Assembly (NCBI GenBank): GCA_001599975.1
Contig: BCIO01000003.1
Location: 1,606,677 to 1,670,676, forward strand
Reading direction: 5' to 3'
Source: Cystobasidiopsis lactophilus
Lineage: Eukaryota; Basidiomycota; Agaricostilbomycetes; Agaricostilbales; Chionosphaeraceae
DNA: 64,000 nt
The notes below the pieces were generated by a model. The model was not told the origin of the DNA. It did no database searches and saw only the letters and a list, made by a program, of their open reading frames with translations. Shown here piece by piece: positions 21,653 to 32,034 of the stretch. Made by a program: the position numbers and the translations under genes. The first letter of the stretch is position 1; every line of letters starts with the position of its first letter.

Positions 21653-24513
21653 ATGGCCGCCTTCCTCACGCAGGCCAGCTCGCTCTTCGCTAGAAGCGCG
21701 ATTTACTCAAACTACACGACGAGCGGCGAAGAGACGGTCGTGGGCTCAGTCTGGGCGGTCAAGCGGGCCAAGAGCGCAGCCGGGAAGCAGGTGTCAATCT
21801 TCGAATGGGAGAAGGGCTCTGGGTCGGGCAAGCGCAACCAGCCAGGTCGCTCCGAGGCCATGCAGGCCATCCTCAAAAGGTGAATGGCTATCAAAGTTCT
21901 TGCGTTCAACGTTGACACGAGCTCGTCCAAAGCGAGGTCACTTCACTCACGCGCATGCGAGCGCCGAACCTGCTCGAGGTCGTTGAGCGTGCGCCTGTCT
22001 CCTTGTCGCCATGTGTAACAGTGCTCAGTCGGCAGGTACTTTACAGCCTTGGAAGAGACCAGGTCGTCCTTGATCTTTGCAGTGGAGCCGGTGGTGTGTT
22101 CGCTGCGCGAGGCCATTGCCCGGACGTCTGGCGCCAAGCACCGAATCTACGGCAGCGAAGAGGTAGAGTTGGACGAAGTCGAATTGCAAAAGGGCCTGTT
22201 GCAGGTGTGCAAGGCGCTCCAATTCCTCCACGAGTCGGCGCGAGTCGTCCACAGCAATCTCACCACCGACAGCATCCTCGTCAACGCCAAGGGCGACTGG
22301 AAACTCTCCAATCTGGCCTTCACAAAGCCTTCGGGCTCTCCGGTCGACTGGGTCGTCGAGAATGACCCCAACATGCCGCCCTATGTCCAGCGATCGCTGG
22401 ATTTCATGGCGCCCGAGCTCGTCTCGTCGGAGGACGCCAAGCTGGAGCCCGCTTGTGATATGTGGTCGCTAGGCTGCGTGGCTGTTGCGCTGATCACCAA
22501 GTCGGGCGAGTCACCCATCAGCTCCAGCGGGCGCGTTCAGCGCTACAAAAAGTCGCTCGCCAACTTGACCGCCGGCCGTCAATCGTGGCGGCAGTATGGC
22601 GCCGAGGTGGAAGATCTCCTCTCATCCCTTCTCTCCGTGTCACCGTCCTTGCGCAAAACGTCAGCCGCGCTCCCAACTTCCTCCTCGTACTTTTCCAGCA
22701 TTCTTGTTTCAACGCTGCGAGTGAGTCACAATCAGTTTTTCGCCCATTCGATGTGGCTAAAATGATCCCTAGTTCCTGGATCGCGACCATTTCCCTTCAA
22801 AATCGACCCCCGAGCAGATCAGCTTTCTAAAAGGCCTTCGCAACGTCCTTCCACGGTTTTCTGAGCGCGTGCGACGGAAACGGGTGCTCCCTGCCCTCCT
22901 GGATCAAGGCCTTGGCAAAGGAATGCGACGCGAGCTGATCCCCTCCCTTCTACCCAACATCCTTTTCATCGCTCAGGACATGCCCTCCGACGAATTTCGG
23001 GATGCCATCTGGCCGTCCCTCAAGCAGCTCTTCCTCGTGTCCCCGACAGACTCACCAGAAAACGCCCTTTCTCTACTCGAACACCTGCCCGCCATTCAAG
23101 CCAAGTGCGACCCTCAGCTACTGCGAGAAGAGATGGGTCCACTAATTACCTCTCTCTTGTCCTCGACGCATGCTCCACTTCTCGTCAAAGTGGGCACTTC
23201 CTCTTTTCAACAATTTTATAATGGACTGAGCCCCGCCCGCTGCAGACTTTGCAAACGATCCCCAATCTTTGCGACAGCGACGCCACCGCCCAGTCGAACA
23301 AAAGCGGCGCGCTGGATTTCACTACCGTCAAAGACATCGTATTTCCTAAAGTCGCTGAAGTCTTCACTCGCACTACCGTCCTTGGCGTCAAGGTAGCCGG
23401 GTTGGTCTGCCTGGGTGGTGCGTTTTTTTTTTTTTTGGCGAGATCCGTCCTCGCTGAGCGGAGCCTAATTTTCCAAGCAGGGATGGTCCCTATTCTGGAC
23501 AAATACACTTTACAGGAGAAGGTGCTCCCCCTGATTGCCAAGATCCGCACCAAGGAGCCATCAGTACTTCTGTCGACCTTGACCATTTTCTCGCTCATCA
23601 GCACCCGCCTGACTGATCCCACCTTGGTCAGCACGTTGATTCTGCCGCAGCTGTGGACCATGTCGGCCGCGCCTCTACTCAATGAAGACCAATTCAGCCG
23701 CTTCTACGCGCTCATCGATCGTCTTTCTCAGATGGTGCGCGAAGCCCGGACCAAGGAGCTTCGAGCGGTCGCGCAGAGCTCTCACAGCGCCCCGGCCCCT
23801 GCGCAAAATCTATCTTGGGAAGAACTTGTGCGCGGGGAGAGCCAGCAGAGCGCCCCATCTGCGCTTCGCAGCCTCGTCGACAGCGACGGCCCAGCTTTTT
23901 CGGGTATGCTCACTCCCGATGGCAGTACAGGAGTGCGTTTGCTCTATGAGCGGTGAACACCTTCGAAGGCTTATATTTGCAGCAGCGAGCTTCACCAATG
24001 GCCCCGTCAACCCCAGCCCTCTCTGACTCCTCGACTGTCCTTAGCCGGTCCGCGCGCTCGTTCGAGGCTCCGGCTTCGCAGTCGGCGAAGCGGCCCGTCC
24101 TTGGCGCCCGTCCTATTCCTGCAAACAGCACGCCATGGTCCAGCAACTCGGCAGCTCCAACCATGGCCGTCTTGCAGCCGGCGGCATCCTCATCCGCTCT
24201 TGCGTCGTCGGCACTGCCCGTCGGAGGATACCCCAAGCCAAACTACTCCATCTCTTTGGAGCCCGTTCCTGCTCTTGGAGGGGTCCCGCCTTCCCAAGCC
24301 ACTTCGTGGTCTTCGCCAGCAACCTTGCCGGCGCCAGCGCCAGCGCCACCGCCGCCACCGGCTTTCGCGCTGCCGGCAACGGCCAATCCGTGGAGCAATA
24401 ACGCTTCCGCCGCAGCTCCAGCCTTCAGCGTCTTGCAGCCCAGCAAGCCGGCGACGTCCACGACGGCCACTTTCAACTCAAACTCTTGGAAGGACTTTGA
24501 CCCGCTGGGCTAG
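21653..24513 (+). CDS. SCY1-like pseudokinase (SCYL2 type)
   Basis: Kinase-fold scaffold of the SCY1-like family, whose members act in clathrin and endosome/Golgi trafficking. It begins [20 protein letters not shown]. The kinase-like domain has AVKRA at the lysine position, but the catalytic loop reads [14 protein letters not shown] instead of HRD...N, and the Mg motif reads LSNLAF instead of DFG. A kinase C-lobe follows with [11 protein letters not shown] and [18 protein letters not shown]-like helices come next ([36 protein letters not shown]), then a Ser/Pro/Ala-rich tail that ends [12 protein letters not shown] with stop at 24511-24513. The C-terminal length and WKDFDPL end favour SCYL2 over SCYL1. 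One intron near 23418 contains a 14-T run. Its last 41 coding bases overlap the haem lyase CDS on the other strand. Confidence 0.85.
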
Positions 24514-25235
24514 CCGGCTGCTGCCAAAGCTGTTGGAAGAAGCGCCCCACGCGCATCTGGACGGCCTCTGGGCTGTCTAATGCCGGCCGGACGTCGAGAT
24601 AGAAGGACAGAGGGACGCGGCCAGGGTAGAAGTCGATGACATACCGAACCCGCTTGCCTCCGCGGTCGATGAGCCAGTCGTGGCGATCGAAGGGCTTTTG
24701 ATAGCTGCATGTAAGAACAACATATATCACTATGAGAACATCGAAAGACAAAGGCCGCTGCGCACCCGACGAGCGTTTTGAACCAAGCCTTTGGCGAGGT
24801 GTCGTTTGGTCGGCCCTTGAAGCTCACCAGCGTGACTTCGTCCTTGGAGGCTACCATGGCTTCTTCCCACTTCATCACTTGCTGCCAGCACTGTTCGTTG
24901 ACGGCATTGTGGATGGGAACGACAATGTCCATGTCGACGGCATTTGGCGAACGCTCCTTGCGATGGAGCGATTCGTAGAACTGAGCGGGCGAGGGATACA
25001 CCCAGTGCGATTCTTGGCCGGGTTGGATGCCATGGCGAGGGATGGAGGACACCACGCGCTCTCGGGACAGGGCAGTGCTGCTGGCATTGGGAGGAAGGGC
25101 CGACAAAGTTTTGGCAGCAGCCGAGCCGTGGTCGACCGGGCAGCCAGAGCTTACCGGAGGCCCGTGGTCGACTGGGCAGCCTTGCGGTGCTGTCGCTTTA
25201 GGCGGTTCTGCGCGGCCCAGGAGCCAATCGAGCAT
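24473..25235 (-). CDS. CYC3: Cytochrome c haem lyase (holocytochrome c synthase)
   Basis: Mitochondrial intermembrane-space enzyme that attaches haem to apocytochrome c. The N-terminus [13 protein letters not shown] is followed by two CPVDHG haem-binding CP motifs, the Cys-Pro-Val repeats typical of this family. The catalytic part has [45 protein letters not shown] (with the conserved haem-ligand His) and [19 protein letters not shown]. After an intron it continues [39 protein letters not shown], ending near 24473. The ATG at 25235 is preferred over an in-frame one 27 codons upstream because MLDWLLG fits the yeast MGWFWAD start. It could also act on cytochrome c1, as fungi sometimes have a separate enzyme for that. 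Confidence 0.9.
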
Positions 25236-25318
25236 GAGGAGTCGACGTCTCGGTCTAAACAAACCTTGGGCACCTTCGACCGGCTCGACGGCAGCCGCCG
25301 CGGTCTCGTCCTTCACTT
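25236..25318. promoter_or_regulatory. 83-bp bidirectional promoter region, haem lyase / chromodomain gene
   Basis: The two divergent start codons are 83 bp apart. An upstream in-frame ATG for the haem lyase falls within this gap, so the chosen start decides its size. The shared-promoter role is inferred. Confidence 0.4.
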
Positions 25319-28060
25319 ATGTCACAGGAATCGGACAACGACAGCCAATGGACAGTCACTGTGCGTCGTTCGAGCAAGGTTGGCTCGAGCCAACAAGCTA
25401 AGCTCAACTTAAACAGGCCATTCACGCAAGCCGGACGGTCAATGGAGGCAAGTTGCGCTCTCCCCCTCTCATTGACTCCCCTGTTCAACTATGGTGGCTT
25501 GGTTACTCAGAGGAGCAGTACCTCTGTTCCTGGAAGGAGTGCAATCCGCATACTGGAGAGCCACTGGAGCGGACATTTGTGCGTCCAAGCAGGCCCTCCC
25601 TAAGACCATGCCAGTCGCTTAGTCCGGGCAAAGCTGCCAGCCTCTCAGATTCCTCAGGAGGTCTTGGAGAAGTGGCACGCGGGGAAGAACAACCTGGTTG
25701 TCAGGTCGAACCGGCCGCCCGTCAAAGGCGTCCGGCGGCCCAGCCGCCCGTCGACCACGCCCTCGCTGGCTCTCGAGCGCGTCGGGACTGCAAGCCGCAG
25801 TACATCCCCAAGCGGTTCCAAAGACAAGCGGTCGCGGTCACTGTCTGCGGCGCTTCCAGAGCCCTTGCCAAAGGAGAAGCGGCGGCGCATTTCCGTGTCT
25901 CCCCTCCTTGCCAATGCCGCGGACAGCGATGCGTCGACCAGTAGTGCGGCTTTGGAGGATTTCCCTCGCCGGCCGCCCCCTGGCCGCCTCCAGCAGCAGG
26001 AGCAGCCGCCGCAAAACCACGGCCTTCATCGGCCTCGACACGAGCAGCGCGCTGCCTTACCTGCACCGAAGCTTGCTTCCCGCAGCCGGGACGAGGGAGG
26101 AATGTCAAACGGTGAGGTGGACTTGCCGGAACTGCGAAGGGAGCAGACCGGCAAAAGCGACAAAGTGAGGTCCACAGGGGCCGCCCCGGCTACACCTCCG
26201 CGGCTGCCAAGACGCCCAATAGTGCCAGAGTCGGAGTCTGACGACGACTCAGAGGCAAATCGGCAGGATGCAGGCTCCATTCTGGCAGAGGATTCGGCGG
26301 ATGAGGACCCTCATTCTGTCACTCGCGCCCTCGTTGCCGGCCACCCAGAACCAAACCTGGACCCACCACCACTCCTCCATGTGCCTCAGCTGAAAGTATC
26401 CGAGATGGCGCGCTTCGTCGACGCGCCACCGCCGCAGTCGTCTCCCATTGACGCCTTCAGCTCGCCGGGGCCCCAAGACGCGGACAAGACCAAGCGTATT
26501 GGCATCTTTGCTCCTGTCAGAAACCCCCAACTGCTGTCGAATGGAATGCTCAGCGAACCTCGGCGAGTGGCGGAGCAACCCTCGCCTGCCGAGCCGTCTA
26601 ATACAGCTGCTCCGCCGTTGCCGCCCTCGCCACCATCCCCGAGGATATCGACACCACTCATGGCAAATGGCGACCATGTGGAGCAGAATGGCGCGAATGC
26701 TTTCGCGGCAGGCTTGGGAGCTGGCCTTTCCCACGGCCACACTTTGAATGGCACGGGCAATCAGAGTGCGGAGCACGCAAGGGTCAGCATCGATGGTGAA
26801 CAAGGAACCAATGGGCTTGGTGAAGACGACATTGTAAGCCGAAGAGGTTTCACCTCAGCAGCGTATGTTGACTGTGACCTTGAACAGGTCCCGGTAGCAG
26901 ACGGCCCCGACGAGTCGCCACAGTGTCCAAACTTGGTGTCTCTGGAAGAGGCCGTGCGTCTGTCATCCTCGCCACCCAACTCCCATGGCCACTATATCCT
27001 CGACCTCCTCCAAAGCTGCCAATGTCTGCGCGACGAAGCTCGCCGCTTCTTAGCTGGGTTCATTGAAAAGCCGAAACTGGTATGTCGCCTTCTCTTGTCA
27101 TTTTGCAGAGCAGTTCTGAACCGGGGCACATAGTTACTGCACGCGGAGCCAGGCGCGCGTCAGATCTTCTGCTTTCCAGCGGCGGCCATCGTGGCTCCGC
27201 CGAGCCATTCACGCAATCTGCACCTCCTGATTCAACCATCGCTGGGCCTCTTCACCTTAGCAATCGACCCGCCCATCGAAGCTCCGCCCGTCGTCTCTGC
27301 CGGCCCTCCATTGCCCAGTGGCGACCAAATCTTAGCGTCGCTTCCGCCAGATGAGCAACGACCCCGCCGCTTGCCCTCATCGAACCCTCCCGTCCCACTC
27401 GATGCTCTAGAAAGTCCAGCTGGGCCAGACCCTCAAGTCGCACAGCTGGTGGCAAAACTGGCTCAGACCTCTGACGCCCTTGCCCTTGCCGATGCTAGGA
27501 ACGCCCAGATGCAGCGAGACTACGACCAGCGCATTACCGACCTGGAAACCCAGTTGACTGCCGCCAGAGCATTGCAGGCCGAAGCCCTCGAGGACAGCCG
27601 TATGGTCCGCGAGCTGTACAACAAAGCCTCCGCCGCTACAACCGAGGCCAAAGCCGTCGCGGACGCCCTCTTGGTCGAGAAGAAGAAGCTCCAGCGCCAG
27701 CTGTCGGAGGGCATGCGCCAACAGGCCATGGTTTCGGAGGCCTTCGAAAAGAAACACAACGCAGACAAGAAGTTGAGCGCCAGGCGGCTCGAGCTGATGC
27801 GTGCCCAGAAGGAAGCGGTGGACACCGATCTGATCGCAAAGGCTGCCAAAGTTGGACCGCTGCTGGATAAGGTGGCTTCCCTGGAGCGGAGGCTGGCGGA
27901 GGCGGAGCAACAGCTGCTGCGGTCGAATCCGCTTGTGCTCGACAATTCGGACGACGACGACTTCATGCCCTCTGACGACGACAGCGGCCCGAAAGCACAC
28001 GCCCTGCCTCCCGGTTTCCAAGGGCTACCCACTGCCGGCTCTTTGAATGCGTTTCAGTAG
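25319..28060 (+). CDS. Chromodomain and coiled-coil protein
   Basis: Unnamed chromatin-type protein. Splicing the first intron gives MSQESDNDSQWTVTAIHAS, then LWWLGYSEEQYLCSWKEC and EPLERTFIPQEVLEKWHAGK. This has the layout of a chromodomain: a beta strand with aromatic W, then YLCSWK in place of YLVKWKG, then a C-terminal helix. About 380 disordered residues rich in Ser, Pro, Arg and Asp follow. A compact segment comes next: HYILDLLQSCQCLRDEARRF, GFIEKPKLLLHAEPGARQIF, CFPAAAIVAPPSHSRNLHLL. A coiled coil of about 200 residues (QVAQLVAKLAQTSDALALAD onward) leads to an acidic run NSDDDDFMPSDDDS and stop at 28058-28060. It may read methylated histone H3. The arrangement resembles the chromodomain subunit of Cryptococcus PRC2, which I recall but cannot verify by alignment. 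Confidence 0.7.
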
Positions 28061-28503
28061 GGTGGGAGTTGAAAGATGAAGCTGGTGCTCGCTGGAGTCA
28101 CGGGCAGACAGCAGGCAAGCCTAGTAGACTTGCCGCGCACTAGCGCGAAGTGCAACTCATCGTCTTCCTCTGGGCTCATTTCGGGCAAAGCTGCCAGCGA
28201 TGAAGGCGGCCCCGACACGTTCACCGCGCACGACGCACACTCTTGGAGCCCGCCGCAAGTTGCTTCAACAAGCTCCAAGCGCTTTGCTGCGTCCATGACA
28301 GATTCTCCCGCGAAGGCAGGCACGCTGATGGGGTGCCCCTCGCTTGTCCGGAAGTTGAGCAAAACTCGCTGCATCGAGCGCATGCCTCAGAATGTAAAAT
28401 CTCAAAGCTCAAGCGTATTTCCACGTACCTCTCCAAGCTCGGTCTGGCGAGTTTGATTGGCCTTGGGTGGCGAAATGTCGCCAGCAACGAGACTGGCGTG
28501 CAT
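28054..28503 (-). CDS. Small adrenodoxin-like [2Fe-2S] ferredoxin
   Basis: Short electron-transfer protein of about 129 residues. The core reads VLLNFRTSEGHPISVPAF, then MDAAKRLELVEATCGGLQE, CASCAVNV, LPEMSPEEDDELHFALVRGK and STRLACCLPV. The cluster ligands are C-x5-C-x2-C plus a distal Cys in RLACC. The LPEMSPEEDD block corresponds to the LPEPEDDEND stretch of adrenodoxin/Yah1. It is clearly diverged from a classical Yah1. A 60-nt intron with perfect GTACGT and GCAG ends would join a 24-residue first exon (MHASLVAGDISPPKANQTRQ) to RVLLNF. Without it, translation would start at 28383. No strong mitochondrial presequence is visible. The stop overlaps the chromodomain gene's end by 7 bases. It lies 99 bp downstream of the Apd1-type gene on the same strand. 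Confidence 0.75.
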
Positions 28504-28602
28504 TTCTATTTGGCTTTCTCGGCTCAAGCCAAGCCGGCCTCGCCAGTGATGCCTTAGGCTCTTGACAAGGGGCTGTGGGTGAAATAAAGACTGTTTTCAA
28601 AA

Positions 28603-29280
28603 TCAGCACTTGCACGGCCCAATAAGCAAGGTATCGCTGACCCTGGGGAGGTGCTGGGGAGTTAAATTGCCGAACCTGCGGAACAGTCTGGATTCAGGCC
28701 ATTTGCACGGGGCAAGCCAGCGATGAAAGATCCCCGACCAGTCACCGTGCAGCAGGGTTTTTTGGTCCTCGCGAACCTGGCGATAGAACAGTAGATTCGC
28801 AGCCAGGTGATGACCACCGACGTGCGAGATTTCACGCAGGCGTGTGGTCGGCGCTTCGGGCCATTTGGGCAGGCTCGATTTCAGGCGTTGAAACACGGAC
28901 GCCCCGACAAGACCACAGCGGCAGTCTCTCTGGCCGTGTGTGCACACAAAGATGTCGGTCTCTTCGCCTGCAGCGGGCTGCAAAGCAGCTGGCGTTTCCA
29001 CGGCGTGCAACACTTCGGGCAACGTTGCCTCTGAGACTGCCGTGGGCAGTCGCAAAATGCCGTGATTGGGGTGATACAGCGTGGCGGCGCCTGTTGCATC
29101 TTGTGAGTCGGCTGTCGAAAAGCTCACGCCTATCCCTATGGGTCGAACCAGGTCGGCAAGCTTGTCGTAAAGGGAAGAAACCATTTCGACCCGCTTTGGC
29201 CACTGATCGCTGCGCAGACCACCGACGTGCACTACTAGGTGCGACTTGTAGAAAGGAACGGATCCAGCCAGTCTAGACAT
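28603..29280 (-). CDS. Apd1/sucraseferredoxin-like [2Fe-2S] protein
   Basis: Single-exon protein of 225 residues with a thioredoxin-like ferredoxin fold. It reads MSRLAGSVPFYKSHLVVHVG, then a middle part, then FVCTHGQRDCRCG (C-x8-C) and a downstream HVGGHHLAANLL. C-x8-C followed by H-x-G-G-H is the [2Fe-2S] binding pattern of yeast Apd1 and Aim32, which use two Cys and two His ligands. Apd1 is linked to resistance to some oxidants and to redox homeostasis. At 225 residues it is nearer the short Apd1/Aim32 forms. Being single-exon is unusual in this window. The small ferredoxin gene follows on the same strand. Confidence 0.85.
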   Translation of the reverse strand: MSRLAGSVPFYKSHLVVHVGGLRSDQWPKRVEMVSSLYDKLADLVRPIGIGVSFSTADSQDATGAATLYHPNHGILRLPTAVSEATLPEVLHAVETPAALQPAAGEETDIFVCTHGQRDCRCGLVGASVFQRLKSSLPKWPEAPTTRLREISHVGGHHLAANLLFYRQVREDQKTLLHGDWSGIFHRWLAPCKWPESRLFRRFGNLTPQHLPRVSDTLLIGPCKC

Positions 29281-29890
29281 GATGGGAATCCAAGTCCGAA
29301 GCAGGCAAGCGAACAGAGGTGCCTAAAAACGAAGCAATGCCACTGCATGAACAAATCTGTGCTCGTGGATGGGGTAATTCACAAGCACCTGTGTGTGATA
29401 CGGTTTTGTAATATTGTAGTTGGTGGTACTTGGGAGCGAGTTGGCTCGGTCGATCAAATTTGCCACCAGGGGCAGGCTGGCTGTGGGCCTGTGGCCCGGC
29501 GTGTGCGCACCTTGACCGAGAACGTCCAGTTCTTGTGTTTTTCACAGCCACATGTGTTGATTGCTATCGAAAACGAAGAAGCCCATGTCAAACAGTGCCT
29601 TTTCGGAAGGTGTCCATCCCGGGCTTGCCGCTGCGTCGAAAGGCTTGGAGTTGAGACTGTTCTCACTTCGTGCATGGCTGTCGTTTATCCTGTACAGCAC
29701 AGAAGATGTCGAGTCGCTCGTATTGACGGTCCCAACGGTCCCCTCGAACATCGAAGGAGATTCCTATCCCTTTGTGGCTTTGCCTTATCTCCTGTGGCCT
29801 GCCTCCTCTGGCCACCACCGAGGTGTACACTCAGTGCCAGCAGCCTCCCACACTCCTATTTGACTATTCCTCACATCTTGCACCCGAGCC
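29281..29890. other. Intergenic between divergent Apd1-type and unknown genes
   Basis: This 610-bp stretch lies between divergent start codons. It includes TTTGCCACC near 29457, the reverse of the yeast proteasome element, but with no proteasome gene adjacent. No exon, RNA gene or repeat is supported. Confidence 0.5.
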
Positions 29891-31655
29891 ATGGAGGAAA
29901 CATTGCTGGCAACACTAGCCAACTTGTCGAAACCCGATGCCGCCACCTTCGCTGCCTCAGCCTCGGTCTCCCCATCCCACCCGGACCCCGAGCAGCCTCG
30001 CTCAGTGGACGGAGTCAGCTTTGACGAGCTCTTCAAGCTGTTGCAAGACCCGTTGCCCGTCAATCCATCCGACCAAACTTTGGAAGAACGCGAGGAGCCT
30101 CCCTCTACCGCGGCAGCCAGTCCGGAGCAGCCAAGTGTGCGCAGCCCCAGTGTCATGGAAGTCGACGGCGACACCACAGCTCTTTCCGTCCGGCCTGGCG
30201 GAGTGTCGCCAAGGGCGCTGGCCGCACCGGCGGCGACCCTTCAAGGCCTCTCCAACGCCGACCAAGCTACTACAGATGCGCCCCTTCCCGAAGAGCCAGC
30301 CAAGATTACCACCGTGAAGCTAAGACTCTCGATGGATTCATCAGCCAAGGACGAGCCCGTCGTGTGAGTCCGAAGAATGTCAAGAATGCGTCTCGGTCGC
30401 TGACAGGGCACCCTAAGAACTGCGCCTGCCATAGGGAGCCGCTACTCTTCCCGCGATGCCTTCAAAGCGGCTTGCCAGGCTCATGCCACCTCTTACTCCG
30501 CCGCATTTCCGAGTCACAAGTTCCACTTTGCCACCCGCACTAGGTGCGAGTGCTATTCCGGTCTTTGCATCCGGGAAATTTACCGCCTTCTTTCACAGCT
30601 GTGTGGATCGTTGGCTGGTCTTCTCTTGTCACTTGCATGTCAAGGGTTGTCCCGTTGCAGTGCGCAGCGAAAGGGACAAGGCCTCTGGTGAATGGTGCGC
30701 TCTTCTCTGCTAGTTTCACTCTTTCCGCCCTCAACGTGAATCGGTATCAGGGTTATCACCTCCCACTGCCTAGACCACATCCACCCGGGTTCCGCCATCC
30801 CGGCCGCCGCTGTTGCCCACGACTCCTCCGAGCGGCCAAAACCCACAAGAAAGTACAGCATCATCAAGAAGAAGCATTTAGGCCCTCCAGAGGAGAGCCA
30901 CGACGAAGACGAGGGCGACCTGGTCCCCCGGGCTTTCGCTAGAGCTCGCTCTGCCTCCTTGTCGTCAGTCGGCTCGATTCGCACCGACCGCTCCGGCCGC
31001 AACATCCTCGCCGATGGAAAGGCTCGCTCCGCATTTGTTCGACAGCAAAAAAGAGGCCTCCAACGTCTGTCGACCGGTCCTCTGGCTACCTCGTCAAAAC
31101 ATGTGCCCGCCAAGTTCAAGCAGCAACGCAGCAGCTCGACACACTCGTTGCAGCAGCAACACCACCTGTCCAGCTTACGCACTCTTGAAGATCTCAGTCA
31201 GCCCCCTTCGCCAACTAACAGCGTCTTTTCCGACGACAAAAGCGAAAGCGGCGACGCGACCAACTACACCTACAAACCTCCTTCCGAAGACCGGAGACCG
31301 TCCTTCTCTGGACCTTCTCGATCGCTGGGCCTTGAAGGCTTCTTAGTGGTATGTCCCTGCGTTTGTGGCGCTTCTTTGAATGCAGAGGCTAACTAGTGCA
31401 CTTCTCTCAGAACCTTCGTAAGTCCATTTGCGTCAAGCTCTCGTGATAAAAAAGCTTCTGACCTCTGCTGTGCGCCCCATAGACCCCTTGCTGGAGAGCT
31501 TGGTCGAGCCGTTTCGCCTTGCTGGCATCGAAGACGTTCAAACCTTGCTCAGCTTGGAGCAGAGTGAGCTGTCCGGCTTGGTGGACACTTTGCCGTGCAG
31601 CCAGCTTCAAGCCATGATTGCCAAGAACCGGGTGTCGCGCTTGCTCGCCGCCTGA
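29891..31655 (+). CDS. Unknown low-complexity protein with C-terminal helical (SAM-like) end
   Basis: I do not recognise this gene. It begins MEETLLATLANLSKPDAATF and continues FDELFKLLQDPLPVNPSDQ, then a Ser/Pro/Ala-rich region. Introns follow near 30365 and 30540-30745. The next block, RKYSIIKKKHLGPPEE, is basic, then acidic (SHDEDEGDL), followed by a long Ser/Gln-rich disordered part with many possible phosphorylation sites. The last exon, PLLESLVEPFRLAGIEDVQT, LLSLEQSELSGLVDTLP, AMIAKNRVSRLLAA, forms four or five short helices like a SAM or death-type bundle, with stop at 31653-31655. Consistent exon phases and codon use support a real gene. The exon boundaries between 30365 and 30780 are uncertain. 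Confidence 0.55.
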
Positions 31656-32034
31656 CCCTCAGCTTGCATGTCGTTGTGGTAGCGAGGTTCAACGTCGCGG
31701 CGGCCCGTCGCCTTCTTTTCTCATTTAGCACATACCCATTCCCAAATCCTGTACAAACCCGTACCTTATGCTTGTAGCTAACCATCTATACCCAATCAGA
31801 GCGTTTGCCACATCATTCCGGATCTACCAGTTGTGCGTGCGTGACGCGGCCCTCCCTAAGGCCTTTCGAGGAGGCCTTCTGCGTCCAACGAGCTTGTGTG
31901 TCAGCTGCAAGGCGCTTAGCAAACCAGCATTGAACTGAGAATCGAAGCCCCTCGCCGCAAAGAGACAGTCATAGCGAGTTTCACGCTCGAAATCAACTGC
32001 ACCCCGACGACGCGCAAGACCCCTTGTTCCCACC
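31656..32034. other. Intergenic upstream of PRE6
   Basis: This 379-bp gap runs from the unknown gene's stop to the PRE6 start, both on the plus strand. It should contain the PRE6 promoter. No yeast-type proteasome control element (GGTGGCAAA) is present, and I see nothing else. Confidence 0.5.

Noticed and set aside
23423-23436. 14-T run as a polymerase III terminator
   Set aside because: It sits inside a spliced intron of the SCYL2-type gene, where it serves as a polypyrimidine stretch. No RNA gene precedes it.
28603-28700. Possible fusion of the Apd1-type protein with the small ferredoxin through an intron
   Set aside because: A weak GT donor exists before the Apd1 stop, but no acceptor gives an open frame into the ferredoxin. 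The ferredoxin also has a good start and first intron of its own.
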